Assembly (NCBI GenBank): GCA_051252095.1
Contig: JBPOFK010000005.1
Span: forward strand, 62,001-126,000
Direction of reading: 5' to 3'
From: GCA-2401735 sp051252095
Lineage (GTDB): Bacteria > Pseudomonadota > Gammaproteobacteria > Burkholderiales > Methylophilaceae
DNA length: 64,000 nt
The translations under genes were made by a program, and so were the position numbers. The notes beneath the pieces were generated by a model, which saw only the letters and a list, made by a program, of their open reading frames with translations, had not been told where the DNA came from and ran no database searches. This document shows positions 8,341 to 16,991 of the stretch, in pieces (within the stretch, counting starts at the first letter, position 1; the number at the start of each line of letters is the position of its first letter).

Positions 8341-8679
8341 CTACCGCCAACTACCCTCAATAACCTCATCGAACTTGTTTAGTAAGCTTATTAAATTCTG
8401 TGCCACTTCTACATGACTATGGTGGTCATATTCTCTCATAGCCATAAGGCCAACCTGACTCTGCTTTGGATAGGAGCCTTTTGATATAGCATCTTTGACA
8501 TTGGGTATAAATACACATTGTAGCCATAACTCAAAGGATGGGGCTTCCGTGAAATTAGAAGCCTCAAAATCAGGAGGGTTGTTTGACCAAAAACCAATAG
8601 ACTTCATTTCTAGCTCAATCTCATTAATGATTGCGCTGACTTTTTCGCCTTTCTTTTTGAATAGGTTTAGGATGCCCAT
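8341..8679 (-). CDS. YqcC family (DUF446) protein
   Basis: A 112-aa cytoplasmic protein of unknown role. The stretch EAPSFELWLQCVFIPNV matches the conserved core of the enterobacterial YqcC family (LEWLQWVLIPRM in E. coli), and FWSNNPPDFEASNF matches its N-terminal half. It is unusual in carrying a basic GILNLFKKKGEK N-terminus. It follows actP on the minus strand across a 157-bp gap that contains a long palindrome, so it probably has its own promoter. Confidence 0.75.
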   Translation of the reverse strand: MGILNLFKKKGEKVSAIINEIELEMKSIGFWSNNPPDFEASNFTEAPSFELWLQCVFIPNVKDAISKGSYPKQSQVGLMAMREYDHHSHVEVAQNLISLLNKFDEVIEGSWR

Positions 8680-8697
8680 GCTTTTAATGCCTAACAG

Positions 8698-8729
8698 TTA
8701 TTATACGGACCCATGTGTCCGTATAATAA
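8698..8729. repeat. 13-bp-arm palindrome between actP and yqcC-like gene
   Basis: The arms TTATTATACGGAC (8698-8710) and GTCCGTATAATAA (8717-8729) are perfect complements around a 6-base centre that itself contains CATG. Each arm carries TATAAT on one strand, so it could be a dyad operator over a promoter for the minus-strand YqcC-like gene. It could also be a cruciform or stem-loop ending the actP transcript, though no T-run follows. Confidence 0.7.
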
Positions 8730-8836
8730 TATAATGAAAGTTAATTGTGACATAATTTTTTTCTTTATAAATCTGGAAGTTAAGCGTTTCCTGCTAGTAT
8801 AACAATCAAAAGTAAATGTGGCCGTAATGTTTGAAT

Positions 8837-10765
8837 TTAATGTGAAGCACCTTCCACATTTAGTCCAGTATTTTGCCGCACATAGAGCTCTTCCCATAAT
8901 TGTTCACTACGTTTATCACGCGTCAATAGTGAGAACAAAATTACCAATAAAAAGCCTAATGGAATCGAGAGAATGCCAGGGTTCTTTAACCGAAACAGTG
9001 GCTTCTCTAATCCAAGCATGCTAGTCGTTTGGCCCGAGTATTTAGCTATATCAGCATTAGCTTTAGCCATTCTTTTTTCTAGCACCGCTATTTTGCTGTT
9101 GATACCATCTAAGGCTTCTTTGCTGCGTATGCGCGAGCTCAATCCTTTAAGTTCTATAATCTGGTCTTTGGCAGGCAAGACAATTTCTGTTGCTGCTTTT
9201 GCAGGTGCTGCATTTTGGCAAATGGTGAAGAATTCGCAGATTGGACCTTCACTTTTTTGTGCTGGAGTAGCGGCTTGTGCCGATGCGCCATTTAGCACAA
9301 GGTCAGCATCTCCCAATATTTTTTGTGGATAGGTCACATTGGGTGAAATTAAGACCAATAAAATCGCTACGCCTGCACCCATTAACATGCCAGCAATCAC
9401 ACCGTTGGTATTGCACTTTTTCCAATACAAAGTGAGAAAAATAGCAGGTAAATTACTACTAGCGGCAACGGCGAATGCCATGCCAACCAAATGTGCTACG
9501 TTTTGTCCTTTAGCCAGAACACCAATCAGAATAGCAATGATGCCGACACCAATAGAGGCAATTTTTGCGGCTTTCATTTGTTGCGCTGGTGTGGCTTCTC
9601 CTTCTTTTAATACATTTACATATAAGTCGTGCGCGATAGCTGAGGCAGAAGCAAGCACCAAGCCTGCCACTACCGCGACAATGGTGGCAAAGGCGACAGC
9701 TGCAACAAATGCCAACATAAAATTACCCAGCAAAGAATCTGCACCACCACCTAGGTACTGTGCCAACAACGGCGCTGCCATGTTGCCGCCTTTATCAATA
9801 CCGCCGATGGTTTCTGGCCCAACATGAATTGCCGCACCAAAGCCGAGGAAAAGTGTAAGCACATAAAAGCCACCAATAATCGCCATGGCCCAGACCACGG
9901 ATTTACGCGCTTCTTGCGCATTGGGCACGGTAAAAAAGCGCATAAGGATATGCGGTAAGCCAGCGGTGCCAAACACTAATGCCATGCCTAAGCTAATTTG
10001 GTCGATTGGGTTTTTTAAAAACAGGCCTGGCTCTAAAAAGCGTTGCCCAAGCTCTTCAGCCGTCATTGTGCTAGCAGCGGTGCCAAGTAGCTTGCTCACT
10101 TGCGCTTGCACCATAGGATTATCAACGACTGCTTGCAAGAAACTGGGTAGGCTGAAGCCATATGGCAGCCAAACTAGAGTAACGAGCACCAAAGAAGCAA
10201 TCACAAGTAGTACCGCTTTCACTATCTGTACATAGGTCGTTGCCACCATGCCGCCAAAGACAACGTAAGCCAGCATGAGCGTGCCAACAACCGCAACACT
10301 GACTTCGTATTCGATACCAATGAGCGTCTTGACTAAGACACCGCCACCTACCATTTGCGCAGTAAGGTAAAACGTGCTGATAGTAATGGTCGATAGTGCA
10401 GCAATGATGCGTGTTTTTTTAGGGTCATTTCTAAATGAAAGTATATCGCCCAATGTATATTTGCCAATATTACGGCAAGGCTCGGCAATAACGAGGAGTA
10501 CCGCGATATAGCCCATCAGAAACCCAACTGAGTACATAAAACCATCGTAACCATAAAGCGAGATTAAGCCAGCGATGCCTAGGAAAGAGGCTGCAGATAA
10601 ATAGTCGCCAGCAATCGCCCAGCCGTTTTGCAGACCACTAATGCTATTACCAGCCGCATAAAAATCTTTGGCAGATTTAACGCGTTGGCTGGCCCAATAG
10701 GTGATATACATAGTGCCAGCAATAATGCTGCTAAATACTAAAAAGGTTAGCCACTGATATTTCAT
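8837..10765 (-). CDS. actP: Sodium:solute symporter, acetate permease type
   Basis: An inner-membrane sodium:solute symporter with at least 12 predicted membrane segments, starting with a helix at about residues 6-25. Family motifs include ISGLQNGWAIAGDYLSAASFLG and GTAGLPHILMRFFTVPNA. The usual ActP is about 550 aa; this one is 642 because about 110 residues (about 480-590) are inserted before the last helix: an Ala/Pro-rich stretch with two cysteines (ICEFFTIC), then a coiled coil. yjcH overlaps it upstream by 4 bp, the typical pair. Acetate is the likely substrate; no acs gene is present here. Confidence 0.88.
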   Translation of the reverse strand: MKYQWLTFLVFSSIIAGTMYITYWASQRVKSAKDFYAAGNSISGLQNGWAIAGDYLSAASFLGIAGLISLYGYDGFMYSVGFLMGYIAVLLVIAEPCRNIGKYTLGDILSFRNDPKKTRIIAALSTITISTFYLTAQMVGGGVLVKTLIGIEYEVSVAVVGTLMLAYVVFGGMVATTYVQIVKAVLLVIASLVLVTLVWLPYGFSLPSFLQAVVDNPMVQAQVSKLLGTAASTMTAEELGQRFLEPGLFLKNPIDQISLGMALVFGTAGLPHILMRFFTVPNAQEARKSVVWAMAIIGGFYVLTLFLGFGAAIHVGPETIGGIDKGGNMAAPLLAQYLGGGADSLLGNFMLAFVAAVAFATIVAVVAGLVLASASAIAHDLYVNVLKEGEATPAQQMKAAKIASIGVGIIAILIGVLAKGQNVAHLVGMAFAVAASSNLPAIFLTLYWKKCNTNGVIAGMLMGAGVAILLVLISPNVTYPQKILGDADLVLNGASAQAATPAQKSEGPICEFFTICQNAAPAKAATEIVLPAKDQIIELKGLSSRIRSKEALDGINSKIAVLEKRMAKANADIAKYSGQTTSMLGLEKPLFRLKNPGILSIPLGFLLVILFSLLTRDKRSEQLWEELYVRQNTGLNVEGASH

Positions 10766-11100
10766 AGGCTGGCTCCTTTGGCTTTAGAAACTTGCTGCGC
10801 ATCATCCACGAGTACTTTTGCACGCTTATCAAACTCTGTATTGGCGCGTTTTGCATAAAGCATAGCGATTCCCCATGCGACGATGAATTGGCTAAGTGCG
10901 AAAATAAGGCCTAAGTTAATCACACCCCATATTTTGATTTTAAAAATATCTTGGAAGTAGGCTGTGGCAATCGGTAGGCAAAAGAAGTAGACGAGGGCGA
11001 AGAGCATCATGCGCCATAAAAAACGATTTTTATCTTGATGTAGTTGGACAAAGCGAGGGTCTGCTTCAATAGCTTCCCAGTTGATAAATTCCTTTTTCAC
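10762..11100 (-). CDS. yjcH: DUF485 membrane protein, ActP partner
   Basis: A 112-aa DUF485 protein with two predicted membrane helices (about residues 31-52 and 66-87) and an N-terminal soluble part. The family is found directly upstream of actP, as here with a 4-bp overlap (ATGA), and is thought to assist the symporter. The start is ATG at 11100. The region to pyrG (11101-11229) is a divergent promoter region with several T-rich stretches. Confidence 0.88.
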   Translation of the reverse strand: MKKEFINWEAIEADPRFVQLHQDKNRFLWRMMLFALVYFFCLPIATAYFQDIFKIKIWGVINLGLIFALSQFIVAWGIAMLYAKRANTEFDKRAKVLVDDAQQVSKAKGASL

Positions 11101-11229
11101 AACGACTTCCCTTAGTAGAAAAAATATTTTTATATTTTTATTGTAAAGTGATGCAGCGTTTCATTGTGATTGTAGTGCCTTTGACGTAAAATAACATCCC
11201 GTCTGCAATAATTCTTATAAAGCCTTTTC

Positions 11230-12861
11230 ATGACCAAATATGTATTTGTAACCGGCGGTGTTGTTTCTTCTTTAGGAAAAGGCATTGCAGCGGCGAGCCT
11301 TGGCGCTATCCTCGAATCGCGTGGTATTAAAGTCACCATGCTAAAGTTAGATCCCTACATCAATGTTGACCCTGGCACCATGTCACCGTTTCAACATGGT
11401 GAAGTATTTGTCACAGATGATGGCACAGAAACCGATTTAGATTTAGGCCATTACGAGCGCTTTATAAGTGCGCGCATGGCGAAAAGTAACAATTTCACCA
11501 CCGGTCAAATCTACGAAACAGTCATTAAAAAAGAGCGCCGTGGTGAGTATCTCGGTAAAACGGTTCAGGTCATTCCCCACATTACTGATGAAATTAAAGC
11601 GCATATCAAAGAGGGCGCAAAAGGTGCTGATGTAGCGATAGTTGAGGTTGGTGGTACTGTTGGTGATATTGAGTCATTACCATTTTTGGAAGCCATACGA
11701 CAAATGGGCTTTGAAGAAGGCCGGACTAATACTTGTTACGTGCATTTGACTTTATTGCCATGGATTCCCACAGCAGGCGAACTGAAAACTAAGCCTACAC
11801 AGCACTCTGTGAAAGAGTTGCGCGAAATCGGTATTCAACCGGATATATTGCTGTGTCGTGCTGAACGTGAGATTCCTGAGGACGAACGTAGAAAAATTGC
11901 ATTATTTACCAATGTAGCATTTGAAGCCGTTATTAGTGCGATAGATGCCGAATCTATCTACCAAATCCCATTATTACTTCATGATCAAATGATGGATGAA
12001 ATAGTTTGCCACAAACTCGGCATACTGGCTAAAGCAGCGAACCTGAGTGAATGGAAGAAAATCACCACCGCCTTAGCGAATCCTCAACATGAAGTCGATG
12101 TTGCCTTTGTTGGTAAGTATGTCGATTTGACCGAGTCATATAAGTCACTGACGGAAGCCTTGATACATGCAGGCATTCATACCAATGCTAAGGTGAATAT
12201 TCACTTTATTGATAGTGAAGAAGTGGAAACGAACGGTACTGAGTCACTGAAAGCAATGGACGGCATTCTCATACCAGGTGGTTTTGGTAAGCGTGGGACT
12301 GAAGGTAAGATTAAAACAATCCAGTATGCGCGGGAGAACAAAATTCCTTATTTAGGTATCTGTTTGGGAATGCAGTTGGCAGTGATTGAGTACGCACGCA
12401 ATGTTGCTGGGTTAACGGATGCAAACAGTACGGAGTTTAATCCTGATGCCGAGCATAAGCTAGTCGGTTTAATTGAAGAGTGGAAAGATGCTTCAGGTAA
12501 AGTTGAAAAACGTGATGCAGATTCGGATTTAGGGGGCACGATGCGGCTAGGTGCGCAGTCTTGTCCTGTTGAGCCAAATACTAAGGCTTCAGAAATCTAC
12601 GGTGAGCAAGTCACAGAACGGCATAGACACCGCTATGAAGTCAATAATCATTATGTAGAACAATTAAAAGCAGCTGGCTTAATCATTTCTGCACGCACAC
12701 CCTCAGAAGCTTTATGTGAAATGATTGAGTTGCCAGAGGCTACGCACCCTTGGTTTGTGGCCTGTCAGTTCCATCCAGAGTTCACCTCAAATCCACGGGC
12801 TGGGCATCCACTGTTTACTGCCTATGTAAATGCTGCACTCACTTTTAAAGGTCAAAAATAA
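11230..12861 (+). CDS. pyrG: CTP synthase
   Basis: It makes CTP from UTP, ATP and glutamine in the cytoplasm. The 543-aa protein begins with the synthetase P-loop FVTGGVVSSLGKGIAAASLG and ends with the class I glutamine amidotransferase domain: nucleophile cysteine in LGICLGMQLAV and the His/Glu pair in CQFHPEF. Length is standard. kdsA begins on the base after its stop codon, and eno and ftsB follow: the pyrG-kdsA-eno-ftsB order is common in Betaproteobacteria. Confidence 0.98.
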   Translation: MTKYVFVTGGVVSSLGKGIAAASLGAILESRGIKVTMLKLDPYINVDPGTMSPFQHGEVFVTDDGTETDLDLGHYERFISARMAKSNNFTTGQIYETVIKKERRGEYLGKTVQVIPHITDEIKAHIKEGAKGADVAIVEVGGTVGDIESLPFLEAIRQMGFEEGRTNTCYVHLTLLPWIPTAGELKTKPTQHSVKELREIGIQPDILLCRAEREIPEDERRKIALFTNVAFEAVISAIDAESIYQIPLLLHDQMMDEIVCHKLGILAKAANLSEWKKITTALANPQHEVDVAFVGKYVDLTESYKSLTEALIHAGIHTNAKVNIHFIDSEEVETNGTESLKAMDGILIPGGFGKRGTEGKIKTIQYARENKIPYLGICLGMQLAVIEYARNVAGLTDANSTEFNPDAEHKLVGLIEEWKDASGKVEKRDADSDLGGTMRLGAQSCPVEPNTKASEIYGEQVTERHRHRYEVNNHYVEQLKAAGLIISARTPSEALCEMIELPEATHPWFVACQFHPEFTSNPRAGHPLFTAYVNAALTFKGQK

Positions 12862-13701
12862 ATGAAATTATGTGGTTTTGAAGTTGGATTGCATCAGCCT
12901 TTGTTTTTAATTGCAGGGCCTTGTGTCATTGAGTCGCGTGAGTTTGCGATTGAAACAGCGGGTCAATTAAAAGAAATTGCCGATCGAATTGGTGTACCTT
13001 TCATTTATAAATCATCTTTCGACAAAGCCAATCGCAGCTCTACCAAGACCTTTCGTGGTTTTGGCATGGAAGAAGGCTTAAATATTTTAGATGCAGTCAA
13101 AAGTCAAATTGGTGTGCCTGTTTTAACCGATGTGCATACAGAGGAACAGGTGCCACATGTGGCTGCAGTGGTAGATGTGCTACAAACGCCAGCATTTTTA
13201 TGTAGGCAAACTGATTTTATTGTTGCCTGTGCAAAATCAGGCAAGCCAGTTAATATCAAAAAAGGGCAATTTTTGGCACCACATGACATGCTACAGGTGG
13301 TCAATAAAGCCAAAGAAGCGAATGGTGGAGCAGACAATATTATGGTTTGTGAACGAGGTGCATCATTTGGCTATAACACGCTAGTTTCAGATATGCGTGG
13401 CTTGGCAACTATGCGAGAAACCAATTGCCCAGTTGTGTTTGACGCAACGCACTCTGTACAACAACCTGGAGGTCAAGGTGATAAAAGTGGTGGTCAGCGT
13501 GAACACGTGCCAGTTTTAGCACGCGCAGCGGTTGCAAGCGGTATTGCCGGCGTATTTATGGAAACACATCCAGATCCATCCAAAGCATTATCAGATGGAC
13601 CGAATGCTTGGCCGTTAGATAAGATGGAAGACTTGTTGCATGTATTGGTCGATATTGACAATCTAGTAAAAAAGGCTGGATTAGCAGAAATGTCGCTATA
13701 A
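12862..13701 (+). CDS. kdsA: KDO-8-phosphate synthase
   Basis: It condenses phosphoenolpyruvate with arabinose-5-phosphate to give KDO-8-phosphate for lipopolysaccharide. The 279-aa TIM barrel has IAGPCVIES near residue 20, FKSSFDKANRSS-type substrate loop and FDATHSVQQPGG. The cysteine in AGPCVIES is the residue that marks the metal-dependent class; the E. coli metal-independent class has Asn there. The gene directly follows pyrG with no gap, so translation is probably coupled. Confidence 0.97.
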   Translation: MKLCGFEVGLHQPLFLIAGPCVIESREFAIETAGQLKEIADRIGVPFIYKSSFDKANRSSTKTFRGFGMEEGLNILDAVKSQIGVPVLTDVHTEEQVPHVAAVVDVLQTPAFLCRQTDFIVACAKSGKPVNIKKGQFLAPHDMLQVVNKAKEANGGADNIMVCERGASFGYNTLVSDMRGLATMRETNCPVVFDATHSVQQPGGQGDKSGGQREHVPVLARAAVASGIAGVFMETHPDPSKALSDGPNAWPLDKMEDLLHVLVDIDNLVKKAGLAEMSL

Positions 13702-13773
13702 AAATACACATAGCATTTTAGGATTTAATGCATACTATATTACTATTAATGAGAAACTATTAAAGGAAAAACG

Positions 13774-15060
13774 ATGAGCGCTATTGTTGATGTTATCGCC
13801 CGCGAGATTATGGATTCACGTGGCAACCCAACCATTGAAGCAGATGTGTTATTGGAAAGTGGCATTATCGGACGTGCAGCAGTACCTTCAGGGGCTTCTA
13901 CAGGCGCAAAAGAAGCAGTAGAGCTTCGTGATGATGATAAAGCACGCTATCTCGGTAAAGGTGTGCTACAGGCCGTTGAAAATGTGAATACTGAAATTAC
14001 TGAAGCGATTATTGGTCTTGATTGTGAAGAGCAAAGCTTTATTGATAAAACATTAATTGAGCTTGATGGAACAGACAATAAAGACCGTTTGGGTGCAAAC
14101 GCGATTCTAGCGGTGTCTATGGCTTGTGCGCGAGCTGCGGCAGAAGAAAGTGGTCTACCACTATATCGTTATTTAGGTGGCTCTGGCATGATGCAATTGC
14201 CAACGCCGATGATGAACATTATCAATGGTGGCGAACATGCGGATAACTCTGTCGATATTCAAGAGTTTATGATTATTCCAGCGGGATTGCCGACTTTCCG
14301 TGAAGCGCTACGTTGTGGTGCTGAGATTTTCCATCAATTGAAAAAAACACTGGCCGCAAAAGGCTTGGCAACAACTGTTGGCGATGAAGGTGGTTTTGCA
14401 CCAGATTTGCCTTCTAATGAAGCTGCGCTACAGCTAATTATGGAAGCAATTACTGCTGCAGGTTATGAGCCTGGTAAAGATGTTTACCTCGGCTTGGATT
14501 GTGCAAGCAGTGAATTCTATAAAGACGGACAATATGTACTTGCCTCAGAAAATACATCACTGACATCTGCACAATTTTGTGATTACCTAGCAACATTATG
14601 TGATAAATATCCGATTATCAGCATTGAAGACGGTATGGATGAGTTTGACTGGGATGGTTGGGATCTATTGACTAAGCGCCTAGGCAGTAAAGTCCAATTA
14701 GTCGGCGATGATTTGTTTGTAACCAACCCTAAAATATTAAAAGAAGGCATTAAGCGTGGGGTAGCGAACTCTGTGCTAATTAAAGTCAATCAAATTGGCA
14801 CGCTAACTGAAACATTTGAAACGATTGAGATGGCAAAACGTGCTGGTTATACCGCTGTGGTTTCACATCGTTCAGGGGAAACTGAAGACACAACCATTGC
14901 AGACATATCAGTTGCTACTAATGCACTACAGATCAAAACAGGCTCTTTATGTCGTTCGGAGCGTGTTGCTAAATACAACCAGCTACTTCGTATTGAGGAG
15001 GAGCTAGGTGATGCAACGAGTTATGCAGGTATTTCGGCCTTTTATCAGCTATTTAAATAG
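13774..15060 (+). CDS. eno: Enolase
   Basis: Enolase converts 2-phosphoglycerate to phosphoenolpyruvate, the substrate KdsA uses next door. The 428-aa protein has GAIPSGASTG-like phosphate loop (AVPSGASTGAKEA), the metal ligands in LGLDCASSEF, SIEDGMDE and GDDLFVTN, and the signature VSHRSGETEDTTIADISV. A strong ribosome-binding site (AAAGGA) lies 8 bases before the ATG. The 72-bp gap after kdsA contains TATATT and may hold an additional promoter. Confidence 0.98.
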   Translation: MSAIVDVIAREIMDSRGNPTIEADVLLESGIIGRAAVPSGASTGAKEAVELRDDDKARYLGKGVLQAVENVNTEITEAIIGLDCEEQSFIDKTLIELDGTDNKDRLGANAILAVSMACARAAAEESGLPLYRYLGGSGMMQLPTPMMNIINGGEHADNSVDIQEFMIIPAGLPTFREALRCGAEIFHQLKKTLAAKGLATTVGDEGGFAPDLPSNEAALQLIMEAITAAGYEPGKDVYLGLDCASSEFYKDGQYVLASENTSLTSAQFCDYLATLCDKYPIISIEDGMDEFDWDGWDLLTKRLGSKVQLVGDDLFVTNPKILKEGIKRGVANSVLIKVNQIGTLTETFETIEMAKRAGYTAVVSHRSGETEDTTIADISVATNALQIKTGSLCRSERVAKYNQLLRIEEELGDATSYAGISAFYQLFK

Positions 15061-15126
15061 CTGAAAATTTTTGTGGTTGTTTGAAGCTGTTGTTTTTAAT
15101 GGGGAATGGTTAACCAATAACCAGAA

Positions 15127-15444
15127 ATGAAAGCATTAACGTTAATATTTGTGATATTAATAGCATTGCTACAATATCCGCTTTGGCTAGGTAAGGGTAG
15201 TTGGCTTCGCGTTTGGCGGGTGAATCAACAAGTTTCACAGCAAACAGAGCAAAATAATATTTACAAGCAGCGTAATGATGCATTAAGAGCTGAGGTGCGC
15301 GACCTCAAGCAGGGGAATGAAGCTGTTGAGGAGCGCGCGCGAAGTGAGCTTGGCATGATTAAGTCAGACGAAGTGTTTTATCAAGTCATTGATCAACCCA
15401 TGCCAAGTAAACCAGCGATGCCAAAGCCAGAAGTCATTGATTAA
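15127..15444 (+). CDS. ftsB: Cell division protein FtsB
   Basis: A bitopic divisome protein that with FtsL and FtsQ activates septal wall synthesis. It has a short cytoplasmic start, one membrane helix (about residues 4-22), then a heptad coiled coil (about 32-70, QQTEQNNIYKQRNDALRAEV), and ERARSELGMIKSDEVFYQ, the conserved FtsB/DivIC end. Length is 105 aa. It follows eno as in most Proteobacteria. Its stop codon abuts the stop of ygfZ on the other strand, with no space for a separate terminator. Confidence 0.95.
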   Translation: MKALTLIFVILIALLQYPLWLGKGSWLRVWRVNQQVSQQTEQNNIYKQRNDALRAEVRDLKQGNEAVEERARSELGMIKSDEVFYQVIDQPMPSKPAMPKPEVID

Positions 15445-16509
15445 CTAAGTGGGACTTGCGATCGCTTCCAAACTATAGGGCAAAGTGCCAAATATTACGG
15501 GACATTGCTCCCAGTAGGTGTGACCCGCTTCTTTTGCTTCAATCCGCATTTCAATCAGCACATCAAAACCATTATCTAGGTTGGGCGTTGCTTTGACAAT
15601 TTGGCCAACCTCACTTTGCTTTGCATCCATGACTTTATCGCCTGCATTTGGACGAGCATCCGTTTGTATGGTTGCTTTATAAGTGCGACGTTTTACAGTG
15701 CCTAGATAGTGCGTGCGTGCGACAATCTCTTGTCCGGTATAGCACCCTTTTTTAAAGTTGATACCATTCAAAACGTCTAAATTCAACATTTGTGGTACAA
15801 ATTGCTCTTGTGTTTTTTCAGTCACATCTGGCAAACCTGTTTGAATGTCCAGCCAGTCCCAGCATGGCTTGCCCACTAATTTACAGCTATCTTTTAGGCT
15901 GTTAAATGTGCTAAGCGCATGATTTTCATCAAGGATAACTTCGAAGCGCTGATGACCTTCTAGACTAGGTAGTTTGATGATTAAACCGATTGAGTTGCCA
16001 TCTTGCTCAATAGATGACAATGCAAAATCTTGACTGGGAATACTTGAAAACTGCTTGTGTAATATGGTTGAGGCATCTGGGCCATTAATGCCGAATCGAA
16101 TCATCTGATTACTAGCATCAGCAATTTCAACTTTTGCGCGCAATACATACATTTTTAATCGCTTCATTACCGCTGGCAGTAATGATTGATTGAATTGAAG
16201 ATATAGTGTTTGGTCATGTGCAAATGCAAGAAAGAGCGCTAACAGACGACCTTTCGGCGAGCAGTACCCACTAAAGTGTGCTTGATAGCCATCTAATGCT
16301 TTTACGTCATTGGTCACTTGCCCTTGTAAGAATGTGGTTGCATCATCACCAGTTAACGCTAGCAATCCCGTATGGGAGAGATCAAAAAGAGTGTTATTTG
16401 CTTTTGTGCTTTTTAATTCTGCAGCAGCATCTCCAAAGTGTTCTATCACACCATTCTCATATACTGCTCCATGTGCTTGAAAAGTTGTTTGCCAATTTGT
16501 TTCTGTCAT
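15445..16509 (-). CDS. ygfZ: YgfZ/GcvT-like folate-binding protein
   Basis: YgfZ is a tetrahydrofolate-dependent factor needed by some Fe-S enzymes, such as MiaB. The 354-aa protein has the GcvT-like fold and the invariant signature KKGCYTGQEIVARTHYLG with its cysteine (about residue 245). The start ATG at 16509 is 17 bp from the divergent ygfX start, so the two genes' promoters must overlap each other or their coding regions. Confidence 0.93.
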   Translation of the reverse strand: MTETNWQTTFQAHGAVYENGVIEHFGDAAAELKSTKANNTLFDLSHTGLLALTGDDATTFLQGQVTNDVKALDGYQAHFSGYCSPKGRLLALFLAFAHDQTLYLQFNQSLLPAVMKRLKMYVLRAKVEIADASNQMIRFGINGPDASTILHKQFSSIPSQDFALSSIEQDGNSIGLIIKLPSLEGHQRFEVILDENHALSTFNSLKDSCKLVGKPCWDWLDIQTGLPDVTEKTQEQFVPQMLNLDVLNGINFKKGCYTGQEIVARTHYLGTVKRRTYKATIQTDARPNAGDKVMDAKQSEVGQIVKATPNLDNGFDVLIEMRIEAKEAGHTYWEQCPVIFGTLPYSLEAIASPT

Positions 16510-16526
16510 GCCAGTATTTGCCTTAT

Positions 16527-16991
16527 ATGAAAGCCCAATTAGATCAAGCGATTGAAATTACGTTGAAACCATCAATGTTATTATTAGGGCTGCTGCTTAG
16601 TATTGCAATAGTCAGCACTATAATCTTGGCAACATTGCTCATCCCTTATTGGATCAAATTATTCTTAATTGCTTTGGTCGTGTTTTCTACGTTGTATTAT
16701 ATTTTACGTGATTGTTTGTTGTTATTGCCGTGGTCATGGCAACGCATTGAAGTAAATCGTTTTGGCGAGCTTAGGCTGACAAATCAAGAAGGTCAGGCGT
16801 TTAGGCCAAACGTCCACGCAACTAGTTTTGTGCACCCTCAGTTAGTTGTTTTAAATTTTGAACAAATATTGCCTCAAAAAAGTGCATTTAATAAGTTGCC
16901 TAGTTTGACTGTGTTATCTGAGGTCACTGGCATTGAGCAACATCGACAGCTACGTGTTTGGTTGCGCTGGTGGCAGCAAGTAAAAAGCTAA
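16527..16991 (+). CDS. ygfX: YgfX/CptA-like membrane protein
   Basis: A 154-aa protein with two membrane helices (about residues 16-36 and 41-60, LLGLLLSIAIVSTIILATLL and the next) and a C-terminal soluble domain with LLLLPWSWQRIEVNRFGELRL. This fits YgfX, the partner of SdhE in enterics. The ATG at 16527 was chosen; the frame stays open upstream, but that part only mirrors ygfZ. In enterics ygfZ, sdhE and ygfX are neighbours; here sdhE is absent. It overlaps the end of mxaL by 4 bp. Family identification rests on topology and motif recall. Confidence 0.65.
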   Translation: MKAQLDQAIEITLKPSMLLLGLLLSIAIVSTIILATLLIPYWIKLFLIALVVFSTLYYILRDCLLLLPWSWQRIEVNRFGELRLTNQEGQAFRPNVHATSFVHPQLVVLNFEQILPQKSAFNKLPSLTVLSEVTGIEQHRQLRVWLRWWQQVKS

